DNA from: an uncultured Candidatus Melainabacteria bacterium
GTDB lineage: Bacteria; Cyanobacteriota; Vampirovibrionia; Gastranaerophilales; Gastranaerophilaceae
NCBI GenBank assembly: GCA_934700385.1
Contig: CAKUXO010000006.1
Coordinates: 17,202 to 81,201 of the forward strand
Direction: 5' to 3'
Length of the DNA stretch: 64,000 nt
Part shown: positions 51,705-60,888 of the stretch, in pieces
How positions within the stretch are numbered: the stretch's first letter is position 1
Layout: each line of letters opens with the position of its first letter
The notes under the pieces: model-generated
Database searches by the model: none
What the model was told of the DNA's origin: nothing
What the model saw: the letters and a program-made list of their open reading frames with translations, nothing else
Translations under genes and position numbers: made by a program

Positions 51705-52850
51705 ATGAAATTTTTGCATTTGGCAGATTTGCACATAGGTAAAAAAGTTAATGGTTTTTCTATGATTGATGATCAAAAATTTGTTCTAGAACAGGTTTTT
51801 GATGTAGTTGTGGAAGAAAAAATTGATTCTATTTTAATTTCAGGTGATGTTTTTGATAGGTCAATTCCAAATATTTCTTCTTTAGATGTTTTTGGGGAAT
51901 TTTTATCAAAAATTTCAGAATTAAAAGTTAAAATTTTTATAATTTCAGGTAACCATGATAGCCAAGAACGCTTATCCTATCTATCTTCTTTCCTTGTTAA
52001 ATCAAATATTTTTATATCGCCTAATTTTGAAGGGTTTATTAAAAAAAAATCTTTAAATAAAGATTTTGATATCTTTTTAATACCATATCTGCACCCATCT
52101 TTAATTAAAAAATATTTTCCGGATGATAAAATTTCTTCTTATAATGAAGCGTTTGAAGTGCTTTTAGCTAACACAAAAATTGATAAAAAGAAAATTAATA
52201 TAATTTTAGCTCATCAATTTGTTGCAAAATCTTATGATGAAATAATTAAATCAGAGGGTGAAGAAATTAATGTTGGCGGGCTGGATATGATTAATCCTAA
52301 TTTATTTTCTGATTTTGATTATTGTGCCCTTGGTCATCTTCATTGTCCTCAAAGTGTTTTAGGGGATAAAGTTTGCTATGGCGGCTCTATTTTAAAATAT
52401 TCTTTTAGTGAAATTAATCAGAAAAAAGTTTTTACAATCCTTGATATTAAATCTAAAAATGACATTAAAATTTCTTTTAAAGAGATTAAATTTTTACACG
52501 AAATGAAAGAATATAAAGGGTTTATTGATGAATTTTTAGATGAAAAATTTTATTCAAAAATTAATAAAAATGATTATATAAAATTTATTCTAAAAGATGA
52601 AAGTGTGCTTGACGCAAAGAAAAAATTAAATTCAATTTATCCTAACATTATGCTTTTAGAATTTGATAATTCCTTAACAAGAAACTTGAATTCAGCTTTA
52701 GGGTGTGATGTTAATTTGAATTTTGCTAAAAATAAAAATATTTTTGAACATTTTTGCGATTTTTATGAACTTCAAACTGGTTCAAAACTTGATGAAACAA
52801 AAGAAAAAATCGTTTTAGATGTTGTTCAAAACTTAAAAGGAGGTTTTTAA
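51705..52850 (+). CDS. sbcD: Nuclease SbcCD subunit D
   Basis: SbcD (Mre11 homologue) is the Mn-dependent nuclease of the complex that opens DNA hairpins and trims double-strand ends. The 381-residue protein has the phosphoesterase motifs HLADLHIGKK, SGDVFDRS, SGNHDSQERL, LAHQFVA and GHLHCPQ. A TTG at 51687 is in frame but lacks a ribosome site; the ATG at 51705 lies six bases after an extended -10. It overlaps sbcC by one base (TAATG). Confidence 0.95.
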   Translation: MKFLHLADLHIGKKVNGFSMIDDQKFVLEQVFDVVVEEKIDSILISGDVFDRSIPNISSLDVFGEFLSKISELKVKIFIISGNHDSQERLSYLSSFLVKSNIFISPNFEGFIKKKSLNKDFDIFLIPYLHPSLIKKYFPDDKISSYNEAFEVLLANTKIDKKKINIILAHQFVAKSYDEIIKSEGEEINVGGLDMINPNLFSDFDYCALGHLHCPQSVLGDKVCYGGSILKYSFSEINQKKVFTILDIKSKNDIKISFKEIKFLHEMKEYKGFIDEFLDEKFYSKINKNDYIKFILKDESVLDAKKKLNSIYPNIMLLEFDNSLTRNLNSALGCDVNLNFAKNKNIFEHFCDFYELQTGSKLDETKEKIVLDVVQNLKGGF

Positions 52851-55420
52851 TGCGCCCCCTTAAATTAACAATGCAGGCTTTTGGCGTTTATTTAGATAAA
52901 TTCACAATTCCTTTTGAAAACCTTGGGCAAAATAACATCTATTTAATCACAGGGGTCACAGGCTCAGGTAAAACAACGATTTTTGACGCTATTTCTTTTG
53001 CTCTTTTTAATTCTTCAAGTGGGGAAAATAGAGGCAACGCCGCCCTTAGAAGCCATTATGCAAAAGATAGTGTTGAAAGTTTTGTTGAATTTGAATTTCA
53101 ACACAATTTAAAAACATATAAAATTTTAAGAACGCCCAGCTATCAAAGAAAAAAACTCCGTGGCGAGGGGTTTATTTTGGAAAATTCAAAAGCCCAAATA
53201 ACCTTGCCTGATGGCAAAATTATAATCGGAGTTAAAGAGGTTAATGAATTTGTTGAAGATTTACTTGGGATTAATGCTCGCCAATTCAGTCAAATCGCCC
53301 TTTTAGCGCAAGGAGATTTTTTAAAACTTTTAAATTGTGATACTCAAACAAGGGGTGAAATTTTTAGAAATATCTTTAAAACACTTGATTTTTCAACGTT
53401 TCAAGCAAAATTAAAAGATGAAACAATTACCCTAAAGAAAAAATATGATTTTGATATTTCTTCTTTAATTCAATATATTTCTCAAATTATTTCTTCTGAT
53501 GAGGATTTAAGATTAATTATTCAAGAAAATTTATCAAACAATTATCCCTCTCAATTAGATAAACTTGAAAATCTTTTAGAAAATCAAAATAAAAATGATG
53601 AAAAAGAGGTTAAAAGTTTTCAAAAAAATATTTTAAATTTAACTAATCAAAAACTTGAAAAACAACAACTTCAAGATAAAATTGCTCAATTAATTCAATT
53701 AAATTCTCAAAAAGAAGATTTTGAAAATAAAATTGAAACCGCTAAAAAAGATTTTAATATCATAGAAAAAGATTTTTTAAAGTTGGATGATAAAAATAAA
53801 AAATTAAATGAATTATCATTAGAAATTAAAAAGTTAGATGAAGATTATAATAATTCAATTGAAATTGAAAAAAATGAAAAATCACTTTTAATTGAAGAAG
53901 AAAATTTTAATTCAAATAAAAATTTAATAAAAAATAATGAAGAAAAATTAATTGAAATTAAAAATAATTATCTTCAAAATACATATAATTTTTATTTAAA
54001 ATTAAAAAATAATTTAGAAAATGAACAGAAAAATTTTAAAGAAATTCAAAAAATTTATAATGAAAAACAGCAAAATTATAATTTAATTTATAATAAATAT
54101 CTTTCTATGCAAGCAGGGATTTTGGCTAAAAACCTTGTTGATAATGTACCTTGCCCTGTTTGTGGATCAAAGGTTCATCCAAACCCAGCTAAAATATTAG
54201 ATGAAGAAATTTCAAAAGATTATCTTGAAAATTTAAAAAATGATTTAGAAAAAGTAAATGAAAATCTTTCTTTAAATTCTCAAAAATGTTCAGTTTTATC
54301 TGAAAAAATTAATTTAAAATTAGATGAATTTAAAAATTTAAAAAACAGATTTTCTCTTAATAATTTTATTTTTGATGAAAAAAATAATGAAATTTTAGAA
54401 ATTGATTTTGAAAAAAATATAAAAAATATTTTTCAAAATATCGAAAAATTACTTGAAGAAAATAATCAAACAAATTTAAAAATTGAAAATTTAAAAACTA
54501 AAATATCAACTCTTGAAAAGAATTTAAAAGTAAAAGATAAAGAAAAAATATTATCTTTACATAAAGAATTATCCCTAAATTTTAAAAATTTAGAAAAAGA
54601 AATTGAAAAAATTAAGAAAAATTATGAAGAAAATAAAATTAATTTAGCACAATTGATTTCTAAAAACGAGATAATTATTAAACAAATTAAAACTTATAAA
54701 AATATAAAAATTGAAGATTTTGATTTAATTAAAAATGAAATCAAGGATTTATCTTGTGAAATTGAAAATCAAAATTCAGCTTTTCAAAAGATTAATTCTC
54801 GTTTTGATTTTAATAAAAATATTTTAAAATCTATTCAAAATAAGAAAAAAGAATTTCTTGAAACACAAGAAAAATATCTTGAATATAAGGTTTTAAATGA
54901 CACGGCTAATGGCACTCTGAAAGGAAAAGCCAGAATTCCTTTTGAACAATATATTCAAGGATATTATCTTGACCTTGTTTTAAATGAAGCAAATAAAAGG
55001 CTTTTAAAGTTAACCCAAGGGCAATTTCAGCTTTTAAGAAAAAAAGATGTTTCAAATTTGGCTTCTAAAACAGGGCTTGAGCTTGAAGTGTTTGATTTTT
55101 ATACTTATAAAAAAAGAAGTACAAAAACTCTTTCAGGGGGTGAATCTTTTAAAGCCGCATTATGCTTAGCTTTAGGTTTATCAGATTGTATGACTTCATC
55201 ATTGGGTGCTATTAACATTGATTCACTTTTTATTGATGAGGGGTTTGGAACATTGGATAATGAATCTTTAGAGTTATCAATGAATCTGATTTCAAATTTA
55301 TCTTTAAATAATCGTTTAATCGGGATTATAAGCCACGTTGAAAGTTTGAAAGAGAGAATTCAAAATCAAATTATTTCAATTAAAACTCCCCTTGGTTCAA
55401 AAATTGAAGTTACTTTTTAA
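52850..55420 (+). CDS. sbcC: Nuclease SbcCD subunit C
   Basis: SbcC (Rad50 homologue) is the 856-residue ATPase arm of the nuclease. It has Walker A GVTGSGKTTIFDAISFAL near residue 37 and the Q-loop region, then two long coiled coils (about 180-420 and 450-680) meeting at the zinc hook NVPCPVCGSKVHPNP. The C-terminal ATPase half carries TLSGGESFKAALCLALG and Walker B IDSLFIDEGFGTLD. GGAGG precedes the start within sbcD. The arms are shorter than those of E. coli SbcC (1048 residues). Confidence 0.96.
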   Translation: MRPLKLTMQAFGVYLDKFTIPFENLGQNNIYLITGVTGSGKTTIFDAISFALFNSSSGENRGNAALRSHYAKDSVESFVEFEFQHNLKTYKILRTPSYQRKKLRGEGFILENSKAQITLPDGKIIIGVKEVNEFVEDLLGINARQFSQIALLAQGDFLKLLNCDTQTRGEIFRNIFKTLDFSTFQAKLKDETITLKKKYDFDISSLIQYISQIISSDEDLRLIIQENLSNNYPSQLDKLENLLENQNKNDEKEVKSFQKNILNLTNQKLEKQQLQDKIAQLIQLNSQKEDFENKIETAKKDFNIIEKDFLKLDDKNKKLNELSLEIKKLDEDYNNSIEIEKNEKSLLIEEENFNSNKNLIKNNEEKLIEIKNNYLQNTYNFYLKLKNNLENEQKNFKEIQKIYNEKQQNYNLIYNKYLSMQAGILAKNLVDNVPCPVCGSKVHPNPAKILDEEISKDYLENLKNDLEKVNENLSLNSQKCSVLSEKINLKLDEFKNLKNRFSLNNFIFDEKNNEILEIDFEKNIKNIFQNIEKLLEENNQTNLKIENLKTKISTLEKNLKVKDKEKILSLHKELSLNFKNLEKEIEKIKKNYEENKINLAQLISKNEIIIKQIKTYKNIKIEDFDLIKNEIKDLSCEIENQNSAFQKINSRFDFNKNILKSIQNKKKEFLETQEKYLEYKVLNDTANGTLKGKARIPFEQYIQGYYLDLVLNEANKRLLKLTQGQFQLLRKKDVSNLASKTGLELEVFDFYTYKKRSTKTLSGGESFKAALCLALGLSDCMTSSLGAINIDSLFIDEGFGTLDNESLELSMNLISNLSLNNRLIGIISHVESLKERIQNQIISIKTPLGSKIEVTF

Positions 55421-55454
55421 TTTTATGCTAAAATTTATTTAGTTTGGAGGAAAA

Positions 55455-56657
55455 ATGAAAAATATAATAAATATTAAAAATGATTATTACTACATTGGCT
55501 GTAACGATAGAAAAATCGCACTTTTTGAAAATGTTTATCCTTTAGAAAATGGTGTTTCTTATAATTCTTATTTTTTAAATGATGAAAAAACCGTTTTATT
55601 TGATACAGTGGATAAAAATTGCGCTGATAATTTCTTTAATAACTTAAATTCAATTTTAGATGGCAGACATCTTGATTATATGATTATCAATCACCTTGAG
55701 CCCGATCATAGTGCATTGATTTATGAAGTAATTAAACAACATCCTGATGTTAAAATTGTTGTAAATCCTAAGTCTAAACAAATGCTTTTACAATTTTTTG
55801 AAGATGTTAAAGAAGAAAATTTCTATGTTGTTAAAGAGGGAGATGTTTTAGAAACAGGTAAACGCAAACTTACTTTTGTTATGGCGCCAATGGTTCATTG
55901 GCCTGAAGTTATGGTTACTTATGATATGACAGATAAAATTCTTTTTTCTGCTGATGCTTTTGGTTCTTTTGGTGCTTTAAGCGGAAATATTTTTGATTCT
56001 GATGTTGATTTTAATTCTAAAATCGATGAATATAGAAGATATTATACAAATATCGTTGGAAAATACGGTCAAAACGTTAATATGCTTTTAAATAAAGCTG
56101 CAAAACTTGAAATTGAAATGGTTTGCCCGTTGCATGGTTTAATTTTAAAAGAAAATATTTCTAAATTAATTGAAAAATATTCCCTTTGGGCAACATACAC
56201 CCCTGAAAGAAAATCTGTTTTAATTGTTTATGCTAGTGTATATGGCGCAACTCAGCATGCTGCTGAAGTTTTAGCTTCTAAATTAGCGCAAAACGGCATA
56301 AAAAACATTGAAATGTTTGATTGCTCTCATAAGAACCACTCTTATATTTTAGCTAAAGCATTTGAATATTCTCACATTGTTATCGCAACAACAACATATA
56401 ATAACGATATTTTTGTTAAAATGGCACAATTCTTAGATGAAATTGTTAAACATAATCTTCAAAATAGAACATTTGCCCTAATCGAAAATGGTTCTTGGGC
56501 TTGCAATTGTGAAAACAATGTTAAATCTCGCCTTGAAGGTTTAAAAGGAACAAGTTTTATTGAAGATAAATTATCTATTAAATCTGTTTTAAAGAAAAAT
56601 CAAGAAGAAGATGTTTTAAAATTAGTTAATTCTATTGTTGAAAGTTTAAAAGCGTAA
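55455..56657 (+). CDS. Flavodiiron protein (FprA-type, O2/NO reductase)
   Basis: The 400-residue enzyme reduces O2 to water or NO to N2O to protect anaerobic metabolism. The N-terminal lactamase-like diiron domain has NHLEPDHSALI (His, Glu, Asp, His ligands), APMVHWPEVMVTY, FSADAFGSFG and CPLHGLI. The C-terminal flavodoxin domain begins VLIVYASVYGATQHAAE. There is no fused rubredoxin. It follows an extended -10 (TGC-TAAAAT) and GGAGG, and stands alone before a terminator. It indicates an oxygen-exposed anaerobe. Confidence 0.93.
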   Translation: MKNIINIKNDYYYIGCNDRKIALFENVYPLENGVSYNSYFLNDEKTVLFDTVDKNCADNFFNNLNSILDGRHLDYMIINHLEPDHSALIYEVIKQHPDVKIVVNPKSKQMLLQFFEDVKEENFYVVKEGDVLETGKRKLTFVMAPMVHWPEVMVTYDMTDKILFSADAFGSFGALSGNIFDSDVDFNSKIDEYRRYYTNIVGKYGQNVNMLLNKAAKLEIEMVCPLHGLILKENISKLIEKYSLWATYTPERKSVLIVYASVYGATQHAAEVLASKLAQNGIKNIEMFDCSHKNHSYILAKAFEYSHIVIATTTYNNDIFVKMAQFLDEIVKHNLQNRTFALIENGSWACNCENNVKSRLEGLKGTSFIEDKLSIKSVLKKNQEEDVLKLVNSIVESLKA

Positions 56658-56673
56658 GCTAAGTTAATTACTT

Positions 56674-56706
56674 AAAAAGCTCGCAAAGTGCGGGCTTTTT
56701 TATTTT
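56674..56706. terminator. Bidirectional terminator after the flavodiiron gene
   Basis: AAAAAGCTCGCA and TGCGGGCTTTTT pair (one G-T) around AAG, followed by T on the plus strand; the convergent cupin gene ends at 56700. Confidence 0.8.
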
Positions 56707-57131
56707 TCTATAATTAATTCAAGATTATTCGCACCCACAATTCTTGTTGTATCAAGATTTTTATCATAAGCACCTGTTTTAATTTGAAAAACTTTTGTTT
56801 CTTCCATAAAGAAAATGTTGTGTCCACCTGTGTTTAAAATAAGGACATCGCCTTGATTAACTTCATAGCTTTTAATGTAAACACCTTTGTCGTTATAAAA
56901 ATCGACACGCATTTTTCCTTTTTGAACCATTAAAATTTCATCAACGGGTGTCGTTTTGTGTTTAAGTTTGTTGTGGTAATGGGCGCCTGTTTTAAAATTT
57001 TTGTCAAAATTTACAACCCCAAATTGAATTTCATCAGTTTCATTTGTGAAAAATTCTGTTTTGCTAAAGTCATGACCCGCTTTAACAATTTTAGCGTATG
57101 TAATACCGTTATCTTCAATTATTTTAATCAT
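56700..57131 (-). CDS. Cupin-fold protein of unknown substrate
   Basis: The 143-residue protein folds as a single cupin: the first motif is TGAHYHNKLKHK...EILMVQKGKMRV and the second VNQGDVLILNTGGHNI, giving possible metal ligands at two His of HYHN and the later His. It starts two bases after the panD stop and is probably co-transcribed. Family members range from sugar epimerase-like proteins to metal-dependent enzymes, and this sequence does not decide among them. Confidence 0.7.
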   Translation of the reverse strand: MIKIIEDNGITYAKIVKAGHDFSKTEFFTNETDEIQFGVVNFDKNFKTGAHYHNKLKHKTTPVDEILMVQKGKMRVDFYNDKGVYIKSYEVNQGDVLILNTGGHNIFFMEETKVFQIKTGAYDKNLDTTRIVGANNLELIIEK

Positions 57132-57132
57132 T

Positions 57133-57486
57133 TTATAGTTTGATTAATTTATTATTTCCATCAACATGTGCTATTTTTGGGCTGAAAGTTTTTTGTTCTT
57201 CTTCGTTTAAAAGTGCATAAGCCACAATAATTATTTTATCTTTAACTTGAGCTTTTCTTGCTGCTGCGCCGTTAAGACAAATAATTCCAGAGTTTTCTTC
57301 TCCTTCTATAACATAAGTTGAAAATCTTTCGCCATTATTGATATTTAAAATTTCAACTTTTTGATTAGGCTTAATTGAAACTTCATCAAGAAGTTTTTTA
57401 TCTATTGTGATAGAGCCGACATAATCTAGGTTTGCTTCTGTAACCGTTGCTCTATGTATCTTTGCATATAAAAATTCATTTAACAT
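57133..57486 (-). CDS. panD: Aspartate 1-decarboxylase
   Basis: PanD makes beta-alanine for pantothenate and coenzyme A. The 117-residue proenzyme has the self-processing site Gly24-Ser25 in LDYVGSITID (the Ser becomes the pyruvoyl cofactor), Lys9 in YAKIHRA, and the ICLNGAAARKAQVKDKIII core. The start is leaderless: TGG-TAAAAT ends six bases before the ATG. No panB or panC is nearby. Confidence 0.96.
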   Translation of the reverse strand: MLNEFLYAKIHRATVTEANLDYVGSITIDKKLLDEVSIKPNQKVEILNINNGERFSTYVIEGEENSGIICLNGAAARKAQVKDKIIIVAYALLNEEEQKTFSPKIAHVDGNNKLIKL

Positions 57487-57492
57487 ATTATT

Positions 57493-57501
57493 ATTTTACC
57501 A
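57493..57501 (-). promoter_or_regulatory. Leaderless promoter of panD
   Basis: Minus-strand TGG-TAAAAT-AATAAT-ATG: extended -10 ending six bases before the start codon at 57486. Confidence 0.6.
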
Positions 57502-57526
57502 CAAAAATTGTTTTCAACATTTAATT

Positions 57527-57589
57527 AAAAAAATAATGCGGTTTGTTTAAACCGCATAAGTCAAGAAAGGAATGGTTAGACTATTAACG
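57527..57589 (-). ncRNA. Candidate small RNA upstream of panD
   Basis: On the minus strand a promoter-like TTGCAC, 18 bases and TGC-AATAAT (57596-57625) is followed by about 60 bases with no ORF. These end in a perfect hairpin ATGCGGTTT/AAACCGCAT (57536-57557) and seven T. The transcript contains CCATTCCTTTC, complementary to a Shine-Dalgarno site with ATG. It is bounded upstream by an independent terminator, so read-through from the 57730 gene is not needed to explain it. Confidence 0.4.
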
Positions 57590-57677
57590 TTATTAATTAT
57601 TGCATAAAAAAATATACTAGTGCAAATATGTTACTAAATTGTTACATATATTAAACAAATAGTTGAATAGTCAAAAA

Positions 57678-57699
57678 GCGCCTTTTAAATTAAAGGCGC
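57678..57699 (-). terminator. Terminator of the 57730-57978 gene
   Basis: GCGCCTTT/AAAGGCGC around six bases, followed on the minus strand by TTTTT, 30 bases after the stop. Confidence 0.8.
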
Positions 57700-57729
57700 C
57701 CTAAAATTGTTTTAAATGTATCGTTAATG

Positions 57730-57978
57730 CTATTTTTTAAAGATATTAATCGCTGTGTTATATGCTTCTTCTTTGATGTTTTTTTGAGTATAAATGTTCC
57801 AAATAAGCTCGCTATCGCAGTTTGAAAAATTTAATTCATTCATTCTTTTTTTAAATTTGTTTTTTGAAACGTTAACAGAAATAAAATCATCCAGTTTTAG
57901 AGAAAATTCTTCTTTAATGGCACGTTTTCTTGTTTTTAACATGTTGAGTTCTTTTTTAGAATACACTTGCTTTTGCAT
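57730..57978 (-). CDS. Small basic protein of unknown function
   Basis: This 82-residue protein is not recognised. It is Lys-rich and helical (SKKELNMLKTRKRAIKEEF), with a single Cys near the middle and no membrane segment. AAAGGAGTGTGCAATA before the ATG is one of the clearest ribosome sites in the window and supports translation. It is monocistronic with its own terminator and sits next to two small HTH proteins. Confidence 0.6.
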   Translation of the reverse strand: MQKQVYSKKELNMLKTRKRAIKEEFSLKLDDFISVNVSKNKFKKRMNELNFSNCDSELIWNIYTQKNIKEEAYNTAINIFKK

Positions 57979-58076
57979 TATTGCACACTCCTTTATTTGT
58001 CATATTAGAGTGTACGGATTTTTTTTATAAGACTTTAGAAAAAAAGATTAAATGTTAAGAATTTTTTACAAAAAAT

Positions 58077-58370
58077 TTAATTAATTCCATGAACATCGAA
58101 AAAATGCTCTATTTCTTCAATCAACATATTTTTTAAATTCTTTTGATTTTTTTCTTCTGAATTGAATAATTCGCCGCTGCCTGAAATTAAATAGTTTAAA
58201 TTAACATTATATTTTGTTAAAAGTATATTTAAAACATTTAAACTTGGCATGCTTTTAGAGTTTTCAATGTTAGAAATGGCTTGTTTTGTCATTTCACATT
58301 CAGAAGCAAGTTCATCTTGCGATTTTTTTAAAATTAATCTGATGTTTTTAAATCTTTTTGCAATATTCAT
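58077..58370 (-). CDS. XRE-family HTH regulator
   Basis: The 97-residue protein has a Cro/C1-type HTH at residues 5-60 (RLILKKSQDELASECEMTKQAISNIENSK) and a short helical tail. A TTGTCA, 18 bases, TGG-TTATGT promoter lies just ahead of the ATG; transcription would begin within a few bases of it. The divergent HTH gene at 58495 is a likely partner or target. Confidence 0.8.
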   Translation of the reverse strand: MNIAKRFKNIRLILKKSQDELASECEMTKQAISNIENSKSMPSLNVLNILLTKYNVNLNYLISGSGELFNSEEKNQKNLKNMLIEEIEHFFDVHGIN

Positions 58371-58494
58371 CTTTACATAACCACAATAAATTAATACTTG
58401 ACAATAGTAAATAAATAATGTACTCTATTTACATAAGTCAATTAAATTATAACATAATAAACTGTTAATTGACAAGATGATGGGTTGAGGAATT

Positions 58495-58833
58495 ATGAAA
58501 AAGAAAAATTATTCACTTTTGCTTGATGAAAGAAAAATACTTACCAAGCTTATTTTTTTAGGGAAAAATGCGGTTGAAATAGCTAAAGCTATGAATTATT
58601 CAAAGTCTTGTGTTTATTATAAAATTCAAAAACTTTATGATGATTTTAAAGTTAAAGATAGAAATGATTTTATTTTAAACGTTGTGGGTGCAATTTTAAC
58701 CAAAAATAGAGATAAAATTAACAAACTTGAAGATGAAATTGAACTAATTAAATCAACGCTAGAAGCCTTAATCGAAGAATTCCCTCAGATTAAAACTTCT
58801 AAAAACTTTGAAAAAATCAAAATATATCTATAA
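58495..58833 (+). CDS. HTH protein with C-terminal coiled coil
   Basis: The 112-residue protein has a helix-turn-helix (GKNAVEIAKAMNYSKSCVYYKIQKLYDDF) of the type seen in LuxR and sigma region 4, followed by a helical, coiled-coil-prone segment (DKINKLEDEIELIKSTLEALI). It follows TTGAGGAATT. It is divergent from the XRE gene and ends at the hairpin at 58867. The role is unknown; it could be a small response-type regulator. Confidence 0.65.
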   Translation: MKKKNYSLLLDERKILTKLIFLGKNAVEIAKAMNYSKSCVYYKIQKLYDDFKVKDRNDFILNVVGAILTKNRDKINKLEDEIELIKSTLEALIEEFPQIKTSKNFEKIKIYL

Positions 58834-58866
58834 ATTTAATACTTATTACTCTCTAGAATAACACTT

Positions 58867-58907
58867 AGGCCTTTAATTTTCGTTTTATTTTTAAAGGTCT
58901 TTTTTTT
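58867..58907 (+). terminator. Terminator of the 58495 gene
   Basis: AGGCCTTTAA and TTAAAGGTCT pair (one G-T) and are followed by eight T. It lies against the convergent zinc-ribbon gene. Confidence 0.75.
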
Positions 58908-60885
58908 AATTTTCTTCTTTGTCACCTTCTGGTGGTTCTAATTTTTGTTTTGGCGCAGGGATTAATAAATCTCCTTCTTTTTCAATTGTATTTGGCTTAA
59001 GATTTTTTTCAATTTTTGGCATAATGTTTGGTTTAAAATCTTCATCTTGTTTTTGTTCTTCTTTTGCCGTTTGTTCGTCATATTGAACATAATTAGGTGC
59101 TGCCACTTCTTTTTCGGGTGCAAAATAACCTTTTGTGTGGATTGTTATTTTATATGTCGGAGTGGTTTCAGAAGTTTCTTCAGGATTTTTATTTCTTGAA
59201 TGGAAAGAAATAATGCAATCTTGAGCAGAGTTTACATAAAACATATTAGGCAAGGTTGAATTTTGAATTGAACCATTGATTGAAGATAATTCATAAGATT
59301 CAAAGCCTTGAGCATATCTTGAAAGAATGATATAGCCTGCTTTTTGGTTATCTTTTTCAATTAAAATATCATAATTTTGATATGAATCTATGTTAATTAC
59401 TTCAACCCCAGGGAAAACCGAAGTTACATCACTGTTTGAAAGGATGTGCTGGCTGAAAGTTCTTCCATTAAAAGATATTTTTGAAATTGTTAATTTGTCT
59501 TTATTGAATGAATATAGTGCGTTATTAATTAAATATAAAGATGAATATTTATAGATATTTAATTCTTGTAAAAGGGTGTAATTGTTATCATAAATTAAAA
59601 TATTATTGTTTTCATCAGGATTTGAAACAACATATTCATATTGTTGAATTTGAGATTTATTATCAAATCTTCTCCAAGAATTTGTTTGAATGTTATAAAT
59701 ATAGCTAAAATCAAGTGAATTTCTTTGAGATAGAATATTATCTCTTAATTGAGCAAAAATGTCGTTAAATGTTGCATTTTGAACAGTTTCTTCAAAATTT
59801 TGAGAATGATGATTATAAGGGTAATCCATTTCAAAATTATCTTCTTGATAGCCTTTTTGCTTATCTAAGTAGCTCATAAATAAAGGTACTAAAGCAGAAG
59901 TTCTTTTTGTTGAAATATAATATTTATAAGCTTTTTTAAACTCTGGTGTCATTTCTTGAGTTGTTGTAGCATAAATTGATGGATTAAAGATAAAACTCCT
60001 TAAATCGTTATATAATGTGTTTTCAAGGTCTTCTTTAAGATATGTGTTTTGATTAGAATTATACATCTTTTCAAAATCATAGATTTTATTAGCTAGTTTT
60101 TTAGGTTGAATATATAAATCTAATCCAACATTTGTTGGCTTATTATATCTTGCTTTTAGAGATAAATATTGTTTAATTTCTTTTGAAAAATATTTTGAAT
60201 ATGTTTTTTTAATAAATTTATAATCAGGATATAAATAAATTGTGTTTCTGTTTGGATATGCAATAATACCAACATTTTTAAGTTCTTTATTGAATTTTAT
60301 AGAGCAGCTTTTTGCTTTGTTAACCGTAACAATACTAGAACATTCATTTTCACCTGTTAAAAGATTTTCATTTGTTAAATGTGGAAGTTTGTTAATTTCT
60401 TTTAAAAATGAATTGAAAACTTGTTCTTTTTTTTCTTTATCATCTGTTGAATATTTTAAATAAAGTTCTAAAAATTTTTCTGTTTGATTAAACTGTTCAG
60501 ATAATTCATCAAAATTTTGTGGTTCAGTTAGTCTTGGAATTTGTTGAGGGTTGTTCATTAAATTTTTAAATTGAAGCTGAGTCCTTTTTGCTGCTTGCTT
60601 TTCAACTGTATAATAAGTTATTCCTATCAGCAAAAGACAAGTTATTACAAGGTAAGTTATGAAATTATAAAGCATGCCGTTATAAACTCTTGGCGCATTA
60701 GAATTGAAAAATTCAAATTTTGTTCTTTGAATTGGCTCTTTTTGAATTTTATCTTCGATGATTTCTTCTTTAACTATTTCTTCATTTTGAAGAATTTCAT
60801 CGTTTTCAAGTTTATTTCCGCAACGTGCGCAAAAAACATCAAAATCATTATATTCATAACCGCATTTTGGACATTTATTTTTCAT
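58906..60885 (-). CDS. Zinc-ribbon membrane-anchored protein of unknown function
   Basis: The 659-residue protein opens with a double-CxxC zinc ribbon (CPKCGYEY...CARCGNKL), then an acidic linker and one membrane helix (about 75-95, FITYLVITCLLLIGITYY). A large extracytoplasmic domain without recognisable motifs follows, ending in a Pro/Glu/Lys-rich tail. The ribbon would face the cytoplasm and the rest the periplasm. It starts after AGGTGTAAACT and three bases after the flavoprotein gene stop, so the two are co-transcribed. Similar zinc-ribbon/TM proteins exist in many phyla, but no function can be given. Confidence 0.7.
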   Translation of the reverse strand: MKNKCPKCGYEYNDFDVFCARCGNKLENDEILQNEEIVKEEIIEDKIQKEPIQRTKFEFFNSNAPRVYNGMLYNFITYLVITCLLLIGITYYTVEKQAAKRTQLQFKNLMNNPQQIPRLTEPQNFDELSEQFNQTEKFLELYLKYSTDDKEKKEQVFNSFLKEINKLPHLTNENLLTGENECSSIVTVNKAKSCSIKFNKELKNVGIIAYPNRNTIYLYPDYKFIKKTYSKYFSKEIKQYLSLKARYNKPTNVGLDLYIQPKKLANKIYDFEKMYNSNQNTYLKEDLENTLYNDLRSFIFNPSIYATTTQEMTPEFKKAYKYYISTKRTSALVPLFMSYLDKQKGYQEDNFEMDYPYNHHSQNFEETVQNATFNDIFAQLRDNILSQRNSLDFSYIYNIQTNSWRRFDNKSQIQQYEYVVSNPDENNNILIYDNNYTLLQELNIYKYSSLYLINNALYSFNKDKLTISKISFNGRTFSQHILSNSDVTSVFPGVEVINIDSYQNYDILIEKDNQKAGYIILSRYAQGFESYELSSINGSIQNSTLPNMFYVNSAQDCIISFHSRNKNPEETSETTPTYKITIHTKGYFAPEKEVAAPNYVQYDEQTAKEEQKQDEDFKPNIMPKIEKNLKPNTIEKEGDLLIPAPKQKLEPPEGDKEEN

Positions 60886-60888
60886 AGT

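Noticed and set aside
57572..57607. 11-codon ORF with AAGG ahead of ATG on the plus strand
   Set aside because: The ribosome site is only one or two bases from the ATG and the region is better explained as a minus-strand small RNA.
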